64,000 nucleotides of DNA from assembly GCF_020991365.1 (NCBI RefSeq), contig NZ_JAJLRA010000010.1:62001-126000 (forward strand), in the 5' to 3' direction. This document shows, in pieces, positions 34,140 through 42,531 of this stretch (position 1 is its first letter; every line of letters begins with the position of its first letter). The notes beneath the pieces are model-generated. The model did no database searches. It had not been told where the DNA came from and saw only the letters and a list, made by a program, of their open reading frames with translations. A program made the translations under genes and the position numbers. The stretch comes from Streptacidiphilus sp. ASG 303. GTDB taxonomy: Bacteria; Actinomycetota; Actinomycetes; Streptomycetales; Streptomycetaceae.

Positions 34140-34443
34140 CCCGGCGCGGGGCGGGCGGGGCCGCGCCGGGCACGGGGCGGGCGGGGCCACGCCGGGCACG
34201 GGGCGCCGCGGAGCGGCGGGCGGCGGGCCGCGGTGGAGCGGGTGCGGACCGCCGCAAGGGAGGCGGACCGCCTGCGCGCCCTGCCCGCCCGCGCAGAACC
34301 GCCGCCCTGCGTCCGTCGACGGGGGCCCGGCGGACGCCGCCGGGCCCCCGCCGGCAAGCGGACCGCCCGGCCTCCCGGCCCGCCTCCCCTGCCGGGCGGC
34401 CGGGCGGCCGGGCGGCCGGGCCCCGCCTCCCCCGCGCCGCGGA
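34140..34443. terminator. 304-bp convergent intergenic region with tandem repeat and terminator hairpin
   Basis: A 26-bp unit (starts GGGCGGGCGGGGCC) occurs twice at 34149-34200 with one mismatch. A hairpin with perfect 13-bp arms (GGGGGCCCGGCGG / complement, loop ACG) at 34321-34349 can stop transcripts from both the wall-hydrolase gene (+) and the ROK gene (-). No gene seen. Confidence 0.75.
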
Positions 34444-35727
34444 TCAGGCCGCGACCGCCGACGGGTCGTCGAGGTAGGGCTGCCAGGCCAGTTCGGCGGC
34501 GCCGGCCAGGTCGGGCCGCTCCAGTGCGGCCGGCAGCAGGGGCACCCCGGCACGGCGGCCCCACAGGCACTGCCCGGCGACCGCCGCGGGCAGCCGCTCG
34601 GGGGCGGCGGCGAGCAGGTCGCGGTGCAGGCCGCCGAGGACGATCCGGTCCGGGTCGAGGATGTTGACCATGCCCGCGATGCCGGCGCCCAGGCGGTCGG
34701 CGACCCGGTCCACGGCGGCGCGGGCCGCCGGGTCCCGGCCGGCGGCGCGGGTGACCGCCCGGGCGGCGTCGAGCAGCGGCTCGCCGGGCCGCGGGGTGCG
34801 GCCGGCCGCGGCGAGCAGGGCGGGCGGGTCGGCCTCGACGTCGAGGCAGCCGCGGCGGCCGCAGGGGCAGGGCCGCCCCGCCGGGTCGACCACCAGCTGG
34901 CCCACCTCCAGGGCGAGCCCGGCGCTGCCGGTGTGCAGGCGGCCGTCGACGACGAGGGCGCCGCCGACGCCCCGGTGGCCGGAGGTGACGTACAGCAGGT
35001 GGCGGGCGTCCCGGCCGGCGCCGTGCCGGTGCTCGGCGAGGGCGGCGAGGTTGGCGTCGTTGGCGACGGCGGTGGGCAGCGCGGCGCCGGGGACGGCCTC
35101 CGCCACGGCGGCGGCGAAGAGGTCCGTCACGGGGGTGCCCGCCGGCCAGTCGAGGTAGAGGGCGGCGAGCGCGGTGCCGTCCGGCTCGGCGACGGGCGTG
35201 GGGACGGCGAGGGCGGCGCCCAGGCAGGACCGGGGGCTCGCGGCCACCAGGCGCGCGCCGGCCTCGGCGACGGCGCGGAGGACCCGGCCGGGGTCGCCGG
35301 GGCGCGGCAGCGGCAGGTCCACCGGCTCCTCCAGGACGCCGCCGAGGCCGGCCAGGGCGACGCTGAAGCCGTCGGCGTGGATCTGGGCGGCGAGGACCAC
35401 CGGGCCGGCCGGGTCGACGGCCAGCCGGTGCGAGGGGCGTCCGCGGCCGCCGCCCGCGGGCCGGGCGTCGACGGTGACCAGGCCGAGCGCCGCCAGTTCG
35501 GAGGCGACCGCGCCGGCGGTGGCCCGGGTGACGCCCAGGGCCTCGGTCAGGGCGGACCGGGTGGGGGCCCGGCCGGTGTGGACGAGGGCGAGGGCGGGCC
35601 CGAGCACGGTGCGGCCCCGGTCCGGGGCGGGCCTGGCGGCGGGCCCGGGCAGGGCACCGGCGGCGGAGCCCGCGGCGGTGCGGCTCCGGGGGGCGCCCGG
35701 TGCGGGACTTGTCGGCGTGTACGGCAC
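34444..35727 (-). CDS. ROK-family transcriptional regulator
   Basis: 427 residues from the GTG at 35727; upstream ATG (35742) and GTG (35754) codons are also in frame. I choose 35727 because a -10-like CAGAAT (35739-35734) ends 6 nt before it. Seen: winged HTH (TRSALTEALGVTRATAGAVASEL), then the ROK sugar-kinase fold with GALVVDGRLHTGSAGLALEVGQL and the zinc-binding CPCGRRGCLD at about 287-296. The glucokinase-type catalytic Asp is not obvious. It is back to back with an MFS transporter, the usual arrangement for a sugar-responsive repressor and its target. Confidence 0.92.
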   Translation of the reverse strand: MPYTPTSPAPGAPRSRTAAGSAAGALPGPAARPAPDRGRTVLGPALALVHTGRAPTRSALTEALGVTRATAGAVASELAALGLVTVDARPAGGGRGRPSHRLAVDPAGPVVLAAQIHADGFSVALAGLGGVLEEPVDLPLPRPGDPGRVLRAVAEAGARLVAASPRSCLGAALAVPTPVAEPDGTALAALYLDWPAGTPVTDLFAAAVAEAVPGAALPTAVANDANLAALAEHRHGAGRDARHLLYVTSGHRGVGGALVVDGRLHTGSAGLALEVGQLVVDPAGRPCPCGRRGCLDVEADPPALLAAAGRTPRPGEPLLDAARAVTRAAGRDPAARAAVDRVADRLGAGIAGMVNILDPDRIVLGGLHRDLLAAAPERLPAAVAGQCLWGRRAGVPLLPAALERPDLAGAAELAWQPYLDDPSAVAA

Positions 35728-35763
35728 CCCTCTATTCTGCATTTGTGCCGCCACTCAACAAAA
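35709..35763. promoter_or_regulatory. Overlapping divergent promoters of the ROK and MFS genes
   Basis: Plus strand: TTGTCG (35709-35714), 18 nt, TATTCT (35733-35738), 6 nt, GTG at 35745. Minus strand: TTGTTG (35761-35756), 16 nt, CAGAAT (35739-35734), 6 nt, GTG at 35727. The two -10 hexamers lie on the same bases. The flanking TTTGT / ACAAA pair (35742-35746 and 35758-35762) resembles half-sites of ROK/XylR operators. Both mRNAs would be leaderless. Confidence 0.65.
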
Positions 35764-37052
35764 TAGCCGCCACCCCCGGAACCGCCCTCCTCCCCCGCGC
35801 CCTCCGCAGCCCCGGCCGGGCGCCCCGGCGCCCCGCCGCCGGACGCCCCGCCGCAGGCGGCCCTCCCGCCCCCCGCGCGGCCGGACCCGCCCGTTCCCCG
35901 CTGCGCGCGGCCCTCACCGCCTTCTTCGCCGCCGACGGCTTCCTCTTCGCCTCCTGGGTGGTGCGCGTCCCCGCCGTCAAGGCGCAGGTCCACGCCTCCC
36001 CCGCCGCGCTCGGCCTCGCCCTGCTGTGCATCTCGGCGGGCGCCGTCGCCACCATGGCCGTCGTCGGTCGGCTCTGCCTGCGCCACGGCACCCACCCGGT
36101 GACCGCGGGCTCGGCCCTGCTGCTCTGCCTCGGGACGGCCCTGCCCGCCCACGCGCACTCCACCGTCTCCCTCGGCGCCGCACTGGTTGTCTTCGGCGCG
36201 GGCTACGGCGCGCTGAACGTGGCCATGAACAGCGCCGCCGTCGACGTGGTCGCCGCGCTCCGACGCCCCGTCATGCCGGGCTTCCACGCCGCCTACAGCC
36301 TCGGCGGGCTGTGCGGCGCCGGCCTCGGCGGGCTGCTCGCCGGCCGGCTGACCACCGCCTGGCACCTGGGCCTCGCCGCCCTCCTCGGACTCGCCGTCAC
36401 CGCCGTCGCGGGCACCGTCCTGGTCCGCACCCCGGCGCCGGTGCGGCCGCAGCCCGTACGGCCCGTCCCGCAGGGCGGCCCGGCGGCGCGCGGCGGCCGC
36501 CACGCCCGCGTCCTCGTGGTGCTGCTCGGCCTCACCGCCCTGTGCACGGCGTACGGGGAGGGGGCCCTCGCGGACTGGGCGGCCCTCCACCTCACCGACG
36601 ACCTGCACACCGGCGCCGGCCTCGCCGCGGCGGCGTACTCCGCCTTCGCGTCCGCCATGACGGCGGGCCGCCTCGGCGGGACCTGGCTGTCGGTGCGGCT
36701 CGGGCAGACCCGGGTGATGGCCGGGGGCGGACTGCTCGCCTGCGCGGGGATGCTGACGGCGGCGCTGGCGCCCTCGGTCCCGGCCGCGGTCGGCGGCTTC
36801 GTCCTCGTCGGGCTGGGCCTGGCCAACCTGTTCCCGCTGGCGATCGCCCGCGCCGGGGCGCTCGCCGGGCCGCAGGGCGTGGCCACCGCCTCCAGCCTCG
36901 GCTACGCGGGCATGCTGGTCGGCCCGCCGGTCATCGGCTTCCTGGCCGGCGCCTTCGGCCTGCCCGCCGCCCTCACCACCGTGGCCGCGGCCGCCGCCGT
37001 CGCCGCCCTGGTCGCCGTCGGCGCCGGCCGCCGCTCCCCCGCGGCCCCCTGA
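35745..37052 (+). CDS. MFS transporter (FucP/YbjJ-like)
   Basis: 435 residues from the GTG at 35745. About 55 Pro/Arg-rich residues precede twelve hydrophobic segments. Family-like features are FFAADGFLFASWVVRVPAVK at TM1, GALNVAMNSAAVDV, FHAAYSLGGLCGAGLGG and ANLFPLAIARAG. Proteins of this type export or import sugars or small metabolites. Control by the divergent ROK regulator is likely. A 38-bp tandem duplication lies just after the stop. Confidence 0.9.
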   Translation: MPPLNKIAATPGTALLPRALRSPGRAPRRPAAGRPAAGGPPAPRAAGPARSPLRAALTAFFAADGFLFASWVVRVPAVKAQVHASPAALGLALLCISAGAVATMAVVGRLCLRHGTHPVTAGSALLLCLGTALPAHAHSTVSLGAALVVFGAGYGALNVAMNSAAVDVVAALRRPVMPGFHAAYSLGGLCGAGLGGLLAGRLTTAWHLGLAALLGLAVTAVAGTVLVRTPAPVRPQPVRPVPQGGPAARGGRHARVLVVLLGLTALCTAYGEGALADWAALHLTDDLHTGAGLAAAAYSAFASAMTAGRLGGTWLSVRLGQTRVMAGGGLLACAGMLTAALAPSVPAAVGGFVLVGLGLANLFPLAIARAGALAGPQGVATASSLGYAGMLVGPPVIGFLAGAFGLPAALTTVAAAAAVAALVAVGAGRRSPAAP

Positions 37053-37057
37053 CGGCC

Positions 37058-37133
37058 CGGCGGGCGGACGACCGGCCCGGCGGGCGGCGGGGGTCCGGCG
37101 GGCGGACGACCGGCCCGGCGGGCGGCGGAGGTC
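37058..37133. repeat. 38-bp tandem duplication after the MFS gene
   Basis: Two adjacent 38-bp copies (37058-37095 and 37096-37133) differ at one base. Further short direct repeats (GTGTGCCGGACGTCAC type) continue to about 37245, over the 3' end of the methyltransferase-like gene. No coding potential. Confidence 0.9.
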
Positions 37134-37232
37134 CGCGGTCCGGCGGACGGCGGACGGCGGCCGCGGCCGGCGTCCCGCCGGGACCGGCGCACCGGCCGTC
37201 ACGGTGTGCCGGACGTCACCGTGTGCCGGACG

Positions 37233-38075
37233 TCACGGCGTGCCGGGCCGTGACGCGTAGTACAGGGTGTGGAAACGGCCGTCCTCCTCGTGCCCTGCGG
37301 GGTCGCCGCCGAGCGCCCGGACCGCCGCGACCGCGTAGCGCTGCTCCCGCTCGTCGGTGAAGAGGCGCTGCGGGTAGGTGCGGGAGGTGTCGACGGCGGT
37401 GTCCAGGCCGTGTGCGGCCAGCGCCCGGGCGATCGGCCGGTACGACACGGTCCGCAGCACGAAGGCGCTGACCCACACCGGTCTGCGGGCGCCCTCCAGC
37501 AGCGCCGCGAACGTCCGGGCGGTGACGTAGCTGCCGCCGCCCGTCAGGGTGACGAGGCCGACCTCGGCGAGCGCGCGGCCCAGAGCGGGGCCGGGCGGGC
37601 CGTGCTCCAGGTCGTCGGTGAAGGCGGCGTCCAGCAGGCCCGCCGCGAGCGCGTAGTGCACGGCGGGGGCCGAGACGTCCAGGCCGAATACCGGCACTGC
37701 GTCCGGCCGGCGCCGTGCCGCGTAGAACGCCTTGTCCGATGCCGTCAGCTCCTCCGTCGACATCGTCCGGGCGGCGGGGCAGGTGTAGCGCTCGCACATC
37801 TCGGCCAGCGTCACGTCGTGGTTGAGCAGCGCGGCGTTGATCCCGTACGAGCAGCACACGTCCAGCACGGCCGGCCCGTGGGGGCGGGCGTCGTCGAGCG
37901 CGGCCCGTTCGGCGGCGGCCCGCCGGAAGACCGGCTGGGCGTGGTGCGGGATCTCGTACGCGAGCGGCGCCAGCCGCCCGAAGTAGGCGCGGGGATCGGG
38001 CCGGACGTAGACGTCGTCGAACCGCGACTTGCCGCCCGGCACGCCCCCGGCACCGCAGGGGGCGGGTCCGGTCAT
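37233..38075 (-). CDS. SAM-dependent methyltransferase-like protein
   Basis: 280 residues from the ATG at 38075 with GAGGAG upstream. A Rossmann methyltransferase core is suggested by VLDVCCSYGINAAL at about 70-83 (motif I, with Cys-Cys in place of the usual Gly), an acidic strand end in VFGLDVSAPAVHYALAAGLL, and VGLVTLTGGGSYV. The region RTVSYRPIARALAAHGL is typical of the C-terminal half of a class I enzyme. The altered motif I leaves open whether SAM is bound. It lies 162 bp downstream of an efflux-type MFS gene on the same strand and may be co-transcribed with it. Confidence 0.72.
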   Translation of the reverse strand: MTGPAPCGAGGVPGGKSRFDDVYVRPDPRAYFGRLAPLAYEIPHHAQPVFRRAAAERAALDDARPHGPAVLDVCCSYGINAALLNHDVTLAEMCERYTCPAARTMSTEELTASDKAFYAARRRPDAVPVFGLDVSAPAVHYALAAGLLDAAFTDDLEHGPPGPALGRALAEVGLVTLTGGGSYVTARTFAALLEGARRPVWVSAFVLRTVSYRPIARALAAHGLDTAVDTSRTYPQRLFTDEREQRYAVAAVRALGGDPAGHEEDGRFHTLYYASRPGTP

Positions 38076-38237
38076 GCCGCACTCCTCTCCGCACGACGCA
38101 TCCGCACCTCCATCATCTCCCGCCCCGTGCGCCCCGGCACGTCCGGCGGACCGGGGCGCCCGGTGCACCCGGCGGCCCCGGGGCACCGCCTGCACCTGCG
38201 ACGACGCCGCCCTCCGGCGGAACGGCGCAGCCGGGCC

Positions 38238-39965
38238 CTACCGGTCCTGCGCGGGCGCCCCTCGTCCGGGACCCGCGTCCGTCGCCGTCCCGGCAGGGAC
38301 GGGGAGGCGCCGTGCCATCAGCCAGCCGACGACGGCCAGTGCGGCCATGCCGGTGGCCGACACGGCCAGCGCCCGCTCCCTGGCACGCGCGTTGATCCGC
38401 ACCAGCTCGCCGCCCGCGGCACCCGTGACGCCCCGTGAGGCCGCCCTCGCCCGCAGGGCGTCGTCGTTCACGGCGGTGATCTGGACCTGGTGCTCCAGCG
38501 TCCGCGTCACCATCCCCTTCTGGGCGGTGGACAGGACGGCGCTGCCGTCGGTCCCGGCCTCGAACGCGTACAGCAGCGCCGTGGTCATCAGGGCGCCGGC
38601 GAGCGCGACGCCGAACGAGCTCCCCAGGTAGCCGGCCGTGTAGGAGAGCCCCGTCACGTCGCTCACCTCGTCGGAGGCGGGCGCCGACTGGACGAGGTCG
38701 GTGAGCGTCGTGGCCATGCCCCGGCCGAGCCCGATGAGGAGGACGCCCGGCGCGAGCGCCAGGCCGACCGCCGCCACCCCCTGGGCGTGCGGGCTGAACA
38801 GGACGGCGACGGCGACGCAGCCGGCGCCCATGCAGACGAACGCCCCCATCGAGGCGGCCCGGTGGGTCGTCCTCCCCCGCCCGATGCGCCGGGCGGTCGG
38901 CGGGGCGGCCGCCATCAGCCCCAGGGTGATCGGCAGGAGCACGACCCCGCAGTGCAGGGCGCTGAACCCGAAGGTCGTCTGCAGGAAGACCGGGATCAGG
39001 AAGAGCACGCCGTTGGGCACCAGGATCAGCATCAGCTGCGTCGAGATCCCGGTCCGGACGGCGCGGTTCCGCAGCACCGTCACGCGGACCAGCGGATCCC
39101 CCCCGGTCCTGACGAGACGCAGCTCCCACGCGGCGAAGGCGGCCAGGACCAGCAGCCCCAGGCCCGCCAGGAGGGGCACGGGCGACAGGCCGCCGCGCTC
39201 CAGCAGCGTGCGGCCGAGCACCTCGAAGTCCTGCCGGGCCCTGAGCAGGCCGTACCGCCCCGCGAACAGGGCCGCGACGACGAGCAGGACCAGCCCTGCC
39301 GTGGACAGCAGCACCCCGACGGCGTCGAGGCGCCGCCCGGGGCGTCCCGGGAAGGGCCCGGCACCGGCCGTGCACCGCATGAGCCACACCACGGCCAGGG
39401 TGGTCACGGCCCCCAGGAGGAACGACACGCGCCAGCTCAGGTAGGTGGTGACCAGGCCGCCCAGGACGGGACCGGACGCCGCACCGACCCCGGACGTCAT
39501 GGCCAGCAGGGACAGCACCCTGGTGCGCACGGCCCCGGTGAAGGTCCGGGTGAGCATCGCCATCAGCGCCGGGAGCATCAGCGCGACGCCGAGCCCCTGG
39601 AGCACGGACCAGCCGAGCAGCACGAACGGCAGGCTCGGGGCGGAGGCGGTGATCAGCGCGCCCAGGACGAAGGTCCCGCCGCCGAGGGCGAAGGTCCGCC
39701 GGTACCCGTGGCGCGTGCCGAGCTTGCTGCCGCTGATGATGAACGCGGCGACCACCAGGGCGTACAGCGAGATCGCCGACTGCACGCCGGTCAGCGTGGT
39801 GTGCAGGTCCCCGACGAGCGCCGACAGGGCCACGTTCATGGCGGTGGCGGTGTAGTTGATCACGAGGTTCTCGGCGGCGAGGACGAGGAACAGGGTCCTG
39901 GCGGCCGACGGCGTGCCCCCTCCGACCGGTCCCCCGGACCGCCGCGTCCCGTTGCGCCTCTGCAC
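38238..39965 (-). CDS. DHA2-type MFS drug-efflux transporter (EmrB/QacA-like)
   Basis: 575 residues from a GTG at 39965 with AGGAC 6 nt upstream. About fourteen hydrophobic segments are present. Typical DHA2 elements are NYTATAMNVALSALVGDL in TM1, GSKLGTRHGYRRTFALGG (motif A), and SGVGAASGPVLGGLV (motif C, the antiporter motif). Such pumps export cationic dyes, antiseptics or the producer's own metabolites by proton exchange. It is divergent from another MFS gene 323 bp away and upstream of a methyltransferase-like gene, a pairing sometimes seen with self-resistance; no biosynthetic gene is near. Confidence 0.92.
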   Translation of the reverse strand: MQRRNGTRRSGGPVGGGTPSAARTLFLVLAAENLVINYTATAMNVALSALVGDLHTTLTGVQSAISLYALVVAAFIISGSKLGTRHGYRRTFALGGGTFVLGALITASAPSLPFVLLGWSVLQGLGVALMLPALMAMLTRTFTGAVRTRVLSLLAMTSGVGAASGPVLGGLVTTYLSWRVSFLLGAVTTLAVVWLMRCTAGAGPFPGRPGRRLDAVGVLLSTAGLVLLVVAALFAGRYGLLRARQDFEVLGRTLLERGGLSPVPLLAGLGLLVLAAFAAWELRLVRTGGDPLVRVTVLRNRAVRTGISTQLMLILVPNGVLFLIPVFLQTTFGFSALHCGVVLLPITLGLMAAAPPTARRIGRGRTTHRAASMGAFVCMGAGCVAVAVLFSPHAQGVAAVGLALAPGVLLIGLGRGMATTLTDLVQSAPASDEVSDVTGLSYTAGYLGSSFGVALAGALMTTALLYAFEAGTDGSAVLSTAQKGMVTRTLEHQVQITAVNDDALRARAASRGVTGAAGGELVRINARARERALAVSATGMAALAVVGWLMARRLPVPAGTATDAGPGRGAPAQDR

Positions 39966-40288
39966 GAATGCGTCCTGCCGTTCGATCGCCCCGCCCCGGA
40001 CGGGCGGGCCCGCTGCCGCAGGGACCGGCCCTCGTCCCCGGCTCCCCGGTTCAGGGTGCACGCCGTGCACACCGCAGGCCGGCGGGACGCGCCCGCACGG
40101 ACCCGGGCGGGCGACACCGCCCGCCGCCCGGCCCACGCCGGGCCGGGCGCTCCCGCAGGCGCGACGCGTCCTGCCCACGGACGGCGTGCCCCGGGACGCG
40201 TGCCGGGCGGGCCCGTCGCCCGTGGACGCCCGCCCGGGCGGCGGGAACCGGGTGGACACGCCCGGCCGCGTGCAGCGATGATCCGGCG
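39966..40288. promoter_or_regulatory. 323-bp divergent region with a good leaderless promoter for the plus-strand MFS gene
   Basis: TGGACA (40253-40258), 18-nt spacer, GATGAT (40277-40282), then 6 nt to the GTG at 40289 on the plus strand. No SD precedes that GTG. The rest of the region is GC-rich with no gene. I did not recognise the minus-strand promoter. Confidence 0.65.
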
Positions 40289-41608
40289 GTGCCACCCGTG
40301 ATACCCGCTCCCGCTCCTGCTCCCGCTCCCGCTCCGCGCCGCCGCCCGTCCTGGGCGGGCCGGGACTTCCGCGTCCAGACCGCCGCCGCCTTCGTCTCCG
40401 GACTCGGCAGCGCCGCCGCGCCCGTCGCCGCCGCCTTCGCGGTGCTGGGCGCCGGCGGCAGCGCCGGGGACGTCGGATGGGTGACCGCGGCGCGGCTGCT
40501 CCCGGCCGTGGTCTTCGTCCTGCTCGGCGGCGCCCTCGCCGACCGGCTCCCCCGGCACCGGGTGATGGTGGCCGCCAACGTGGGCAGCGCCGCCGCCCAG
40601 GCCGCCTTCGCCGTCCTGGTGCTCACCGGGCACCCGCAGCTGTGGCAGATGCTCGCGCTCTCCGCCGCGGCGGGGACGGCCCAGGCGTTCTACATGCCCG
40701 CCGCGCAGGGCGTCGTCCTCGCCGCCGTCGACCCGGCGGACGCGGGCCGGGCCTTCGCGTTCTACCGGCTGGCGCTCAACGCGGCCCAGATCGGCGGGAC
40801 CGCGCTGGGCGGCGTGCTGGTCGCCGCGGTCGGCCCCGGCTGGGTGCTGGCGGCCGACGCCGCCGGGTTCGCCCTCGCCGCCGGACTGCGGACCCTGCTG
40901 CGGGTCCCGCCGCCGGCGCGGGCGCGGGAGGCGTCCGCGAACCTGGCGCGGGAGCTGCTGGAGGGCTGGCAGGAGTTCGCCTCCCGGCGCTGGCTGTGGG
41001 CGGTCGTGCTGCAGTTCGCCGTGGTGATGGCCTGCGTGCTGGCCACGGAGTCGGTGTACGGGCCGGTGGTGGCGGCCCAGCGGCTCGGCGGGGCGCGGCC
41101 CTGGGGCCTGGCGCTGGCGGCCCAGGGGGTCGGCATGGTGGCCGGCGGGCTGCTGATGCTGCGGTGGCGGCCGCGCCGCATCCTGCTGGCGGGCAACTGG
41201 GGCGTGCTGGCGTTCGCCCTCCCCGCGGCGGCGCTGGCCGCGTCCGCCCCGGTGCCGGTGCTCGCCGGGGCGATGCTCCTCTCCGGGGTGGGGACCGAGG
41301 TCTTCGGCGTCAACTGGATGGTGGCGCTCCAGCAGGAGATCCCGGCGGAGAGGATGGCGCGGGTGTCGGCCTACGACTGGCTCGGCTCCCTCGTGCTGTC
41401 CCCCGTCGGCACGGCGGTGGCGGGGCCGGTGGCCGTCTGGACGGGCCTCACCGGGGCGCTGTGGGCGGCGGCGGGCGTCACCGCCGCGCTCGCCCTCCTC
41501 GCGGTGGCCGTGCCCGAGGTGCGGCAGCTGCGCAGGGCGCAGCCCGGCGTCGTCCGGGCCGGGCACCCCGGCGGCGTCCCGGAGCCGGCCGCCGTCACAC
41601 CGGGCTGA
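40289..41608 (+). CDS. MFS transporter (MdfA/enterobactin-exporter-like, 12 TM)
   Basis: 439 residues; the start is a GTG 6 nt after a -10-like hexamer, with a second GTG at 40298 possible. A repeated Ala-Pro stretch (APAPAPAPAP) precedes DFRVQTAAAFVSGLGSAAAPVA. Twelve hydrophobic segments and motif-A-like GGALADRLPRHRVMV are visible, along with AQAFYMPAAQGVVLAAV, typical of the EntS-like branch that exports siderophores or drugs. No siderophore gene is adjacent. It converges with the hexapeptide acyltransferase gene. Confidence 0.9.
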   Translation: MPPVIPAPAPAPAPAPRRRPSWAGRDFRVQTAAAFVSGLGSAAAPVAAAFAVLGAGGSAGDVGWVTAARLLPAVVFVLLGGALADRLPRHRVMVAANVGSAAAQAAFAVLVLTGHPQLWQMLALSAAAGTAQAFYMPAAQGVVLAAVDPADAGRAFAFYRLALNAAQIGGTALGGVLVAAVGPGWVLAADAAGFALAAGLRTLLRVPPPARAREASANLARELLEGWQEFASRRWLWAVVLQFAVVMACVLATESVYGPVVAAQRLGGARPWGLALAAQGVGMVAGGLLMLRWRPRRILLAGNWGVLAFALPAAALAASAPVPVLAGAMLLSGVGTEVFGVNWMVALQQEIPAERMARVSAYDWLGSLVLSPVGTAVAGPVAVWTGLTGALWAAAGVTAALALLAVAVPEVRQLRRAQPGVVRAGHPGGVPEPAAVTPG

Positions 41609-41611
41609 CGG

Positions 41612-41636
41612 CCCGCCCCGCCATGTGCGGGGCGGG
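41612..41636. terminator. Bidirectional terminator between convergent genes
   Basis: Perfect 10-bp arms (CCCGCCCCGC region, 41612-41621, and complement 41627-41636) with a CATGT loop lie between the stops of the MFS gene and the acyltransferase gene, which are 48 bp apart. Confidence 0.75.
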
Positions 41637-41656
41637 GCCCCGGCCGGGCGGCCGGC

Positions 41657-42454
41657 TCACGGCGCGGCGGACGGGTCCGCCGCGTCGGCGCCGGTCCCGC
41701 CGTCGGACTGCGCCGGCAGGCGCAGGTCCCAGCCGACGAGCGCCCGCAGCTGCTCCGCGGTGACGCCGTCCGGCACCGGCCGGGGAGCGGGCGTGCGGAT
41801 CGGCGGCTCCCAGCCGGCCTCCGCCGTCCAGCGGCGGACGACCCGGGCGGGCGCGCCGGCGACCACGCTGTGGTCGGGCACCTCGCCGCGCACCACGGCC
41901 CCGGCCGCGACCACCACGTTGCGGCCGATCCGGGCGCCGGGCAGGATCACCGCGCCGGTGCCGATCCAGCTCCCGGAGCCGATCTCCACCGGCTCGTTGC
42001 GCGGCCACTGCTTCCCGATCGGGAGCTCCGGGTCGCGGTACTCGTGGCCCTGGTCGGTGATGTACACCCGGGGTCCGGTCCACACGTCGTCGCCGATCAC
42101 GATCGACTGGTGGCCCACGATGTGGCTCTCCCGGCCGATGACGCAGCCGCCGCCGATCCGCACGATCGGCTCCGGCCCGAGGTCGAGGCCGGGCAGGAAG
42201 CCCGCGGAGAGGGTGACCTGCTCGCCGACGATGCAGAACGGCCCGAGGTGGATCCACTGCTCGTTGAAGACGGTGCCCAGCGGGAAGGCCAGCCTCGTGC
42301 CGTCGCCCAGGCTCCCGAAGCGGTACGGCCCGGGGCTCTCCGGGGAGACCGCGCCCCGCTCCTGCACCCAGCGCCAGCCGCGGTGGACCAGGCGGCCGAC
42401 GGCGCGCCGGCGGCGGGCGCGGGCGGCGGACAGCAGGGCGTGCGGAAAGGGCAT
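41657..42454 (-). CDS. Left-handed beta-helix (hexapeptide repeat) acyltransferase
   Basis: 265 residues from the ATG at 42454. The preceding TACGGT (42466-42461) ends 6 nt before the ATG, so the mRNA is probably leaderless; a GTG six bases earlier is the alternative. Hexapeptide turns are clear: FCIVGEQVTLSAG, IVRIGGGCVIGRESHIVG, IVIGDDVWTG, VEIGSGSWIGTGAVILPGA, VVVAAGAVVRGEVP and SVVAGAPARVVR, with a catalytic-type His in TDQGHEYRDPE. These enzymes acetylate sugars or antibiotics. The N-terminus is basic and about 60 C-terminal residues are disordered. Substrate unknown. Confidence 0.92.
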   Translation of the reverse strand: MPFPHALLSAARARRRRAVGRLVHRGWRWVQERGAVSPESPGPYRFGSLGDGTRLAFPLGTVFNEQWIHLGPFCIVGEQVTLSAGFLPGLDLGPEPIVRIGGGCVIGRESHIVGHQSIVIGDDVWTGPRVYITDQGHEYRDPELPIGKQWPRNEPVEIGSGSWIGTGAVILPGARIGRNVVVAAGAVVRGEVPDHSVVAGAPARVVRRWTAEAGWEPPIRTPAPRPVPDGVTAEQLRALVGWDLRLPAQSDGGTGADAADPSAAP

Positions 42455-42531
42455 GGGCACACCGTAGCCGCCGCGCGGCGGCCATGATCGGCCAGGGGAG
42501 GAACGTCACACCGGCGGGCCCGCGGCGGGGT

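Noticed and set aside
35745-35763. Alternative upstream start (GTG 35700) for the MFS gene and ATG/GTG 35742/35754 for the ROK gene
   Set aside because: The -10-like hexamers TATTCT and CAGAAT sit 6 nt before 35745 and 35727; using the upstream codons would place start codons inside or before the promoters.
37196-37245. Possible regulatory array (GTGTGCCGGACGTCAC repeats)
   Set aside because: The repeats lie at the 3' end and downstream of both adjacent genes (MFS plus, methyltransferase-like minus), where a promoter role is unlikely; treated as simple repeats.
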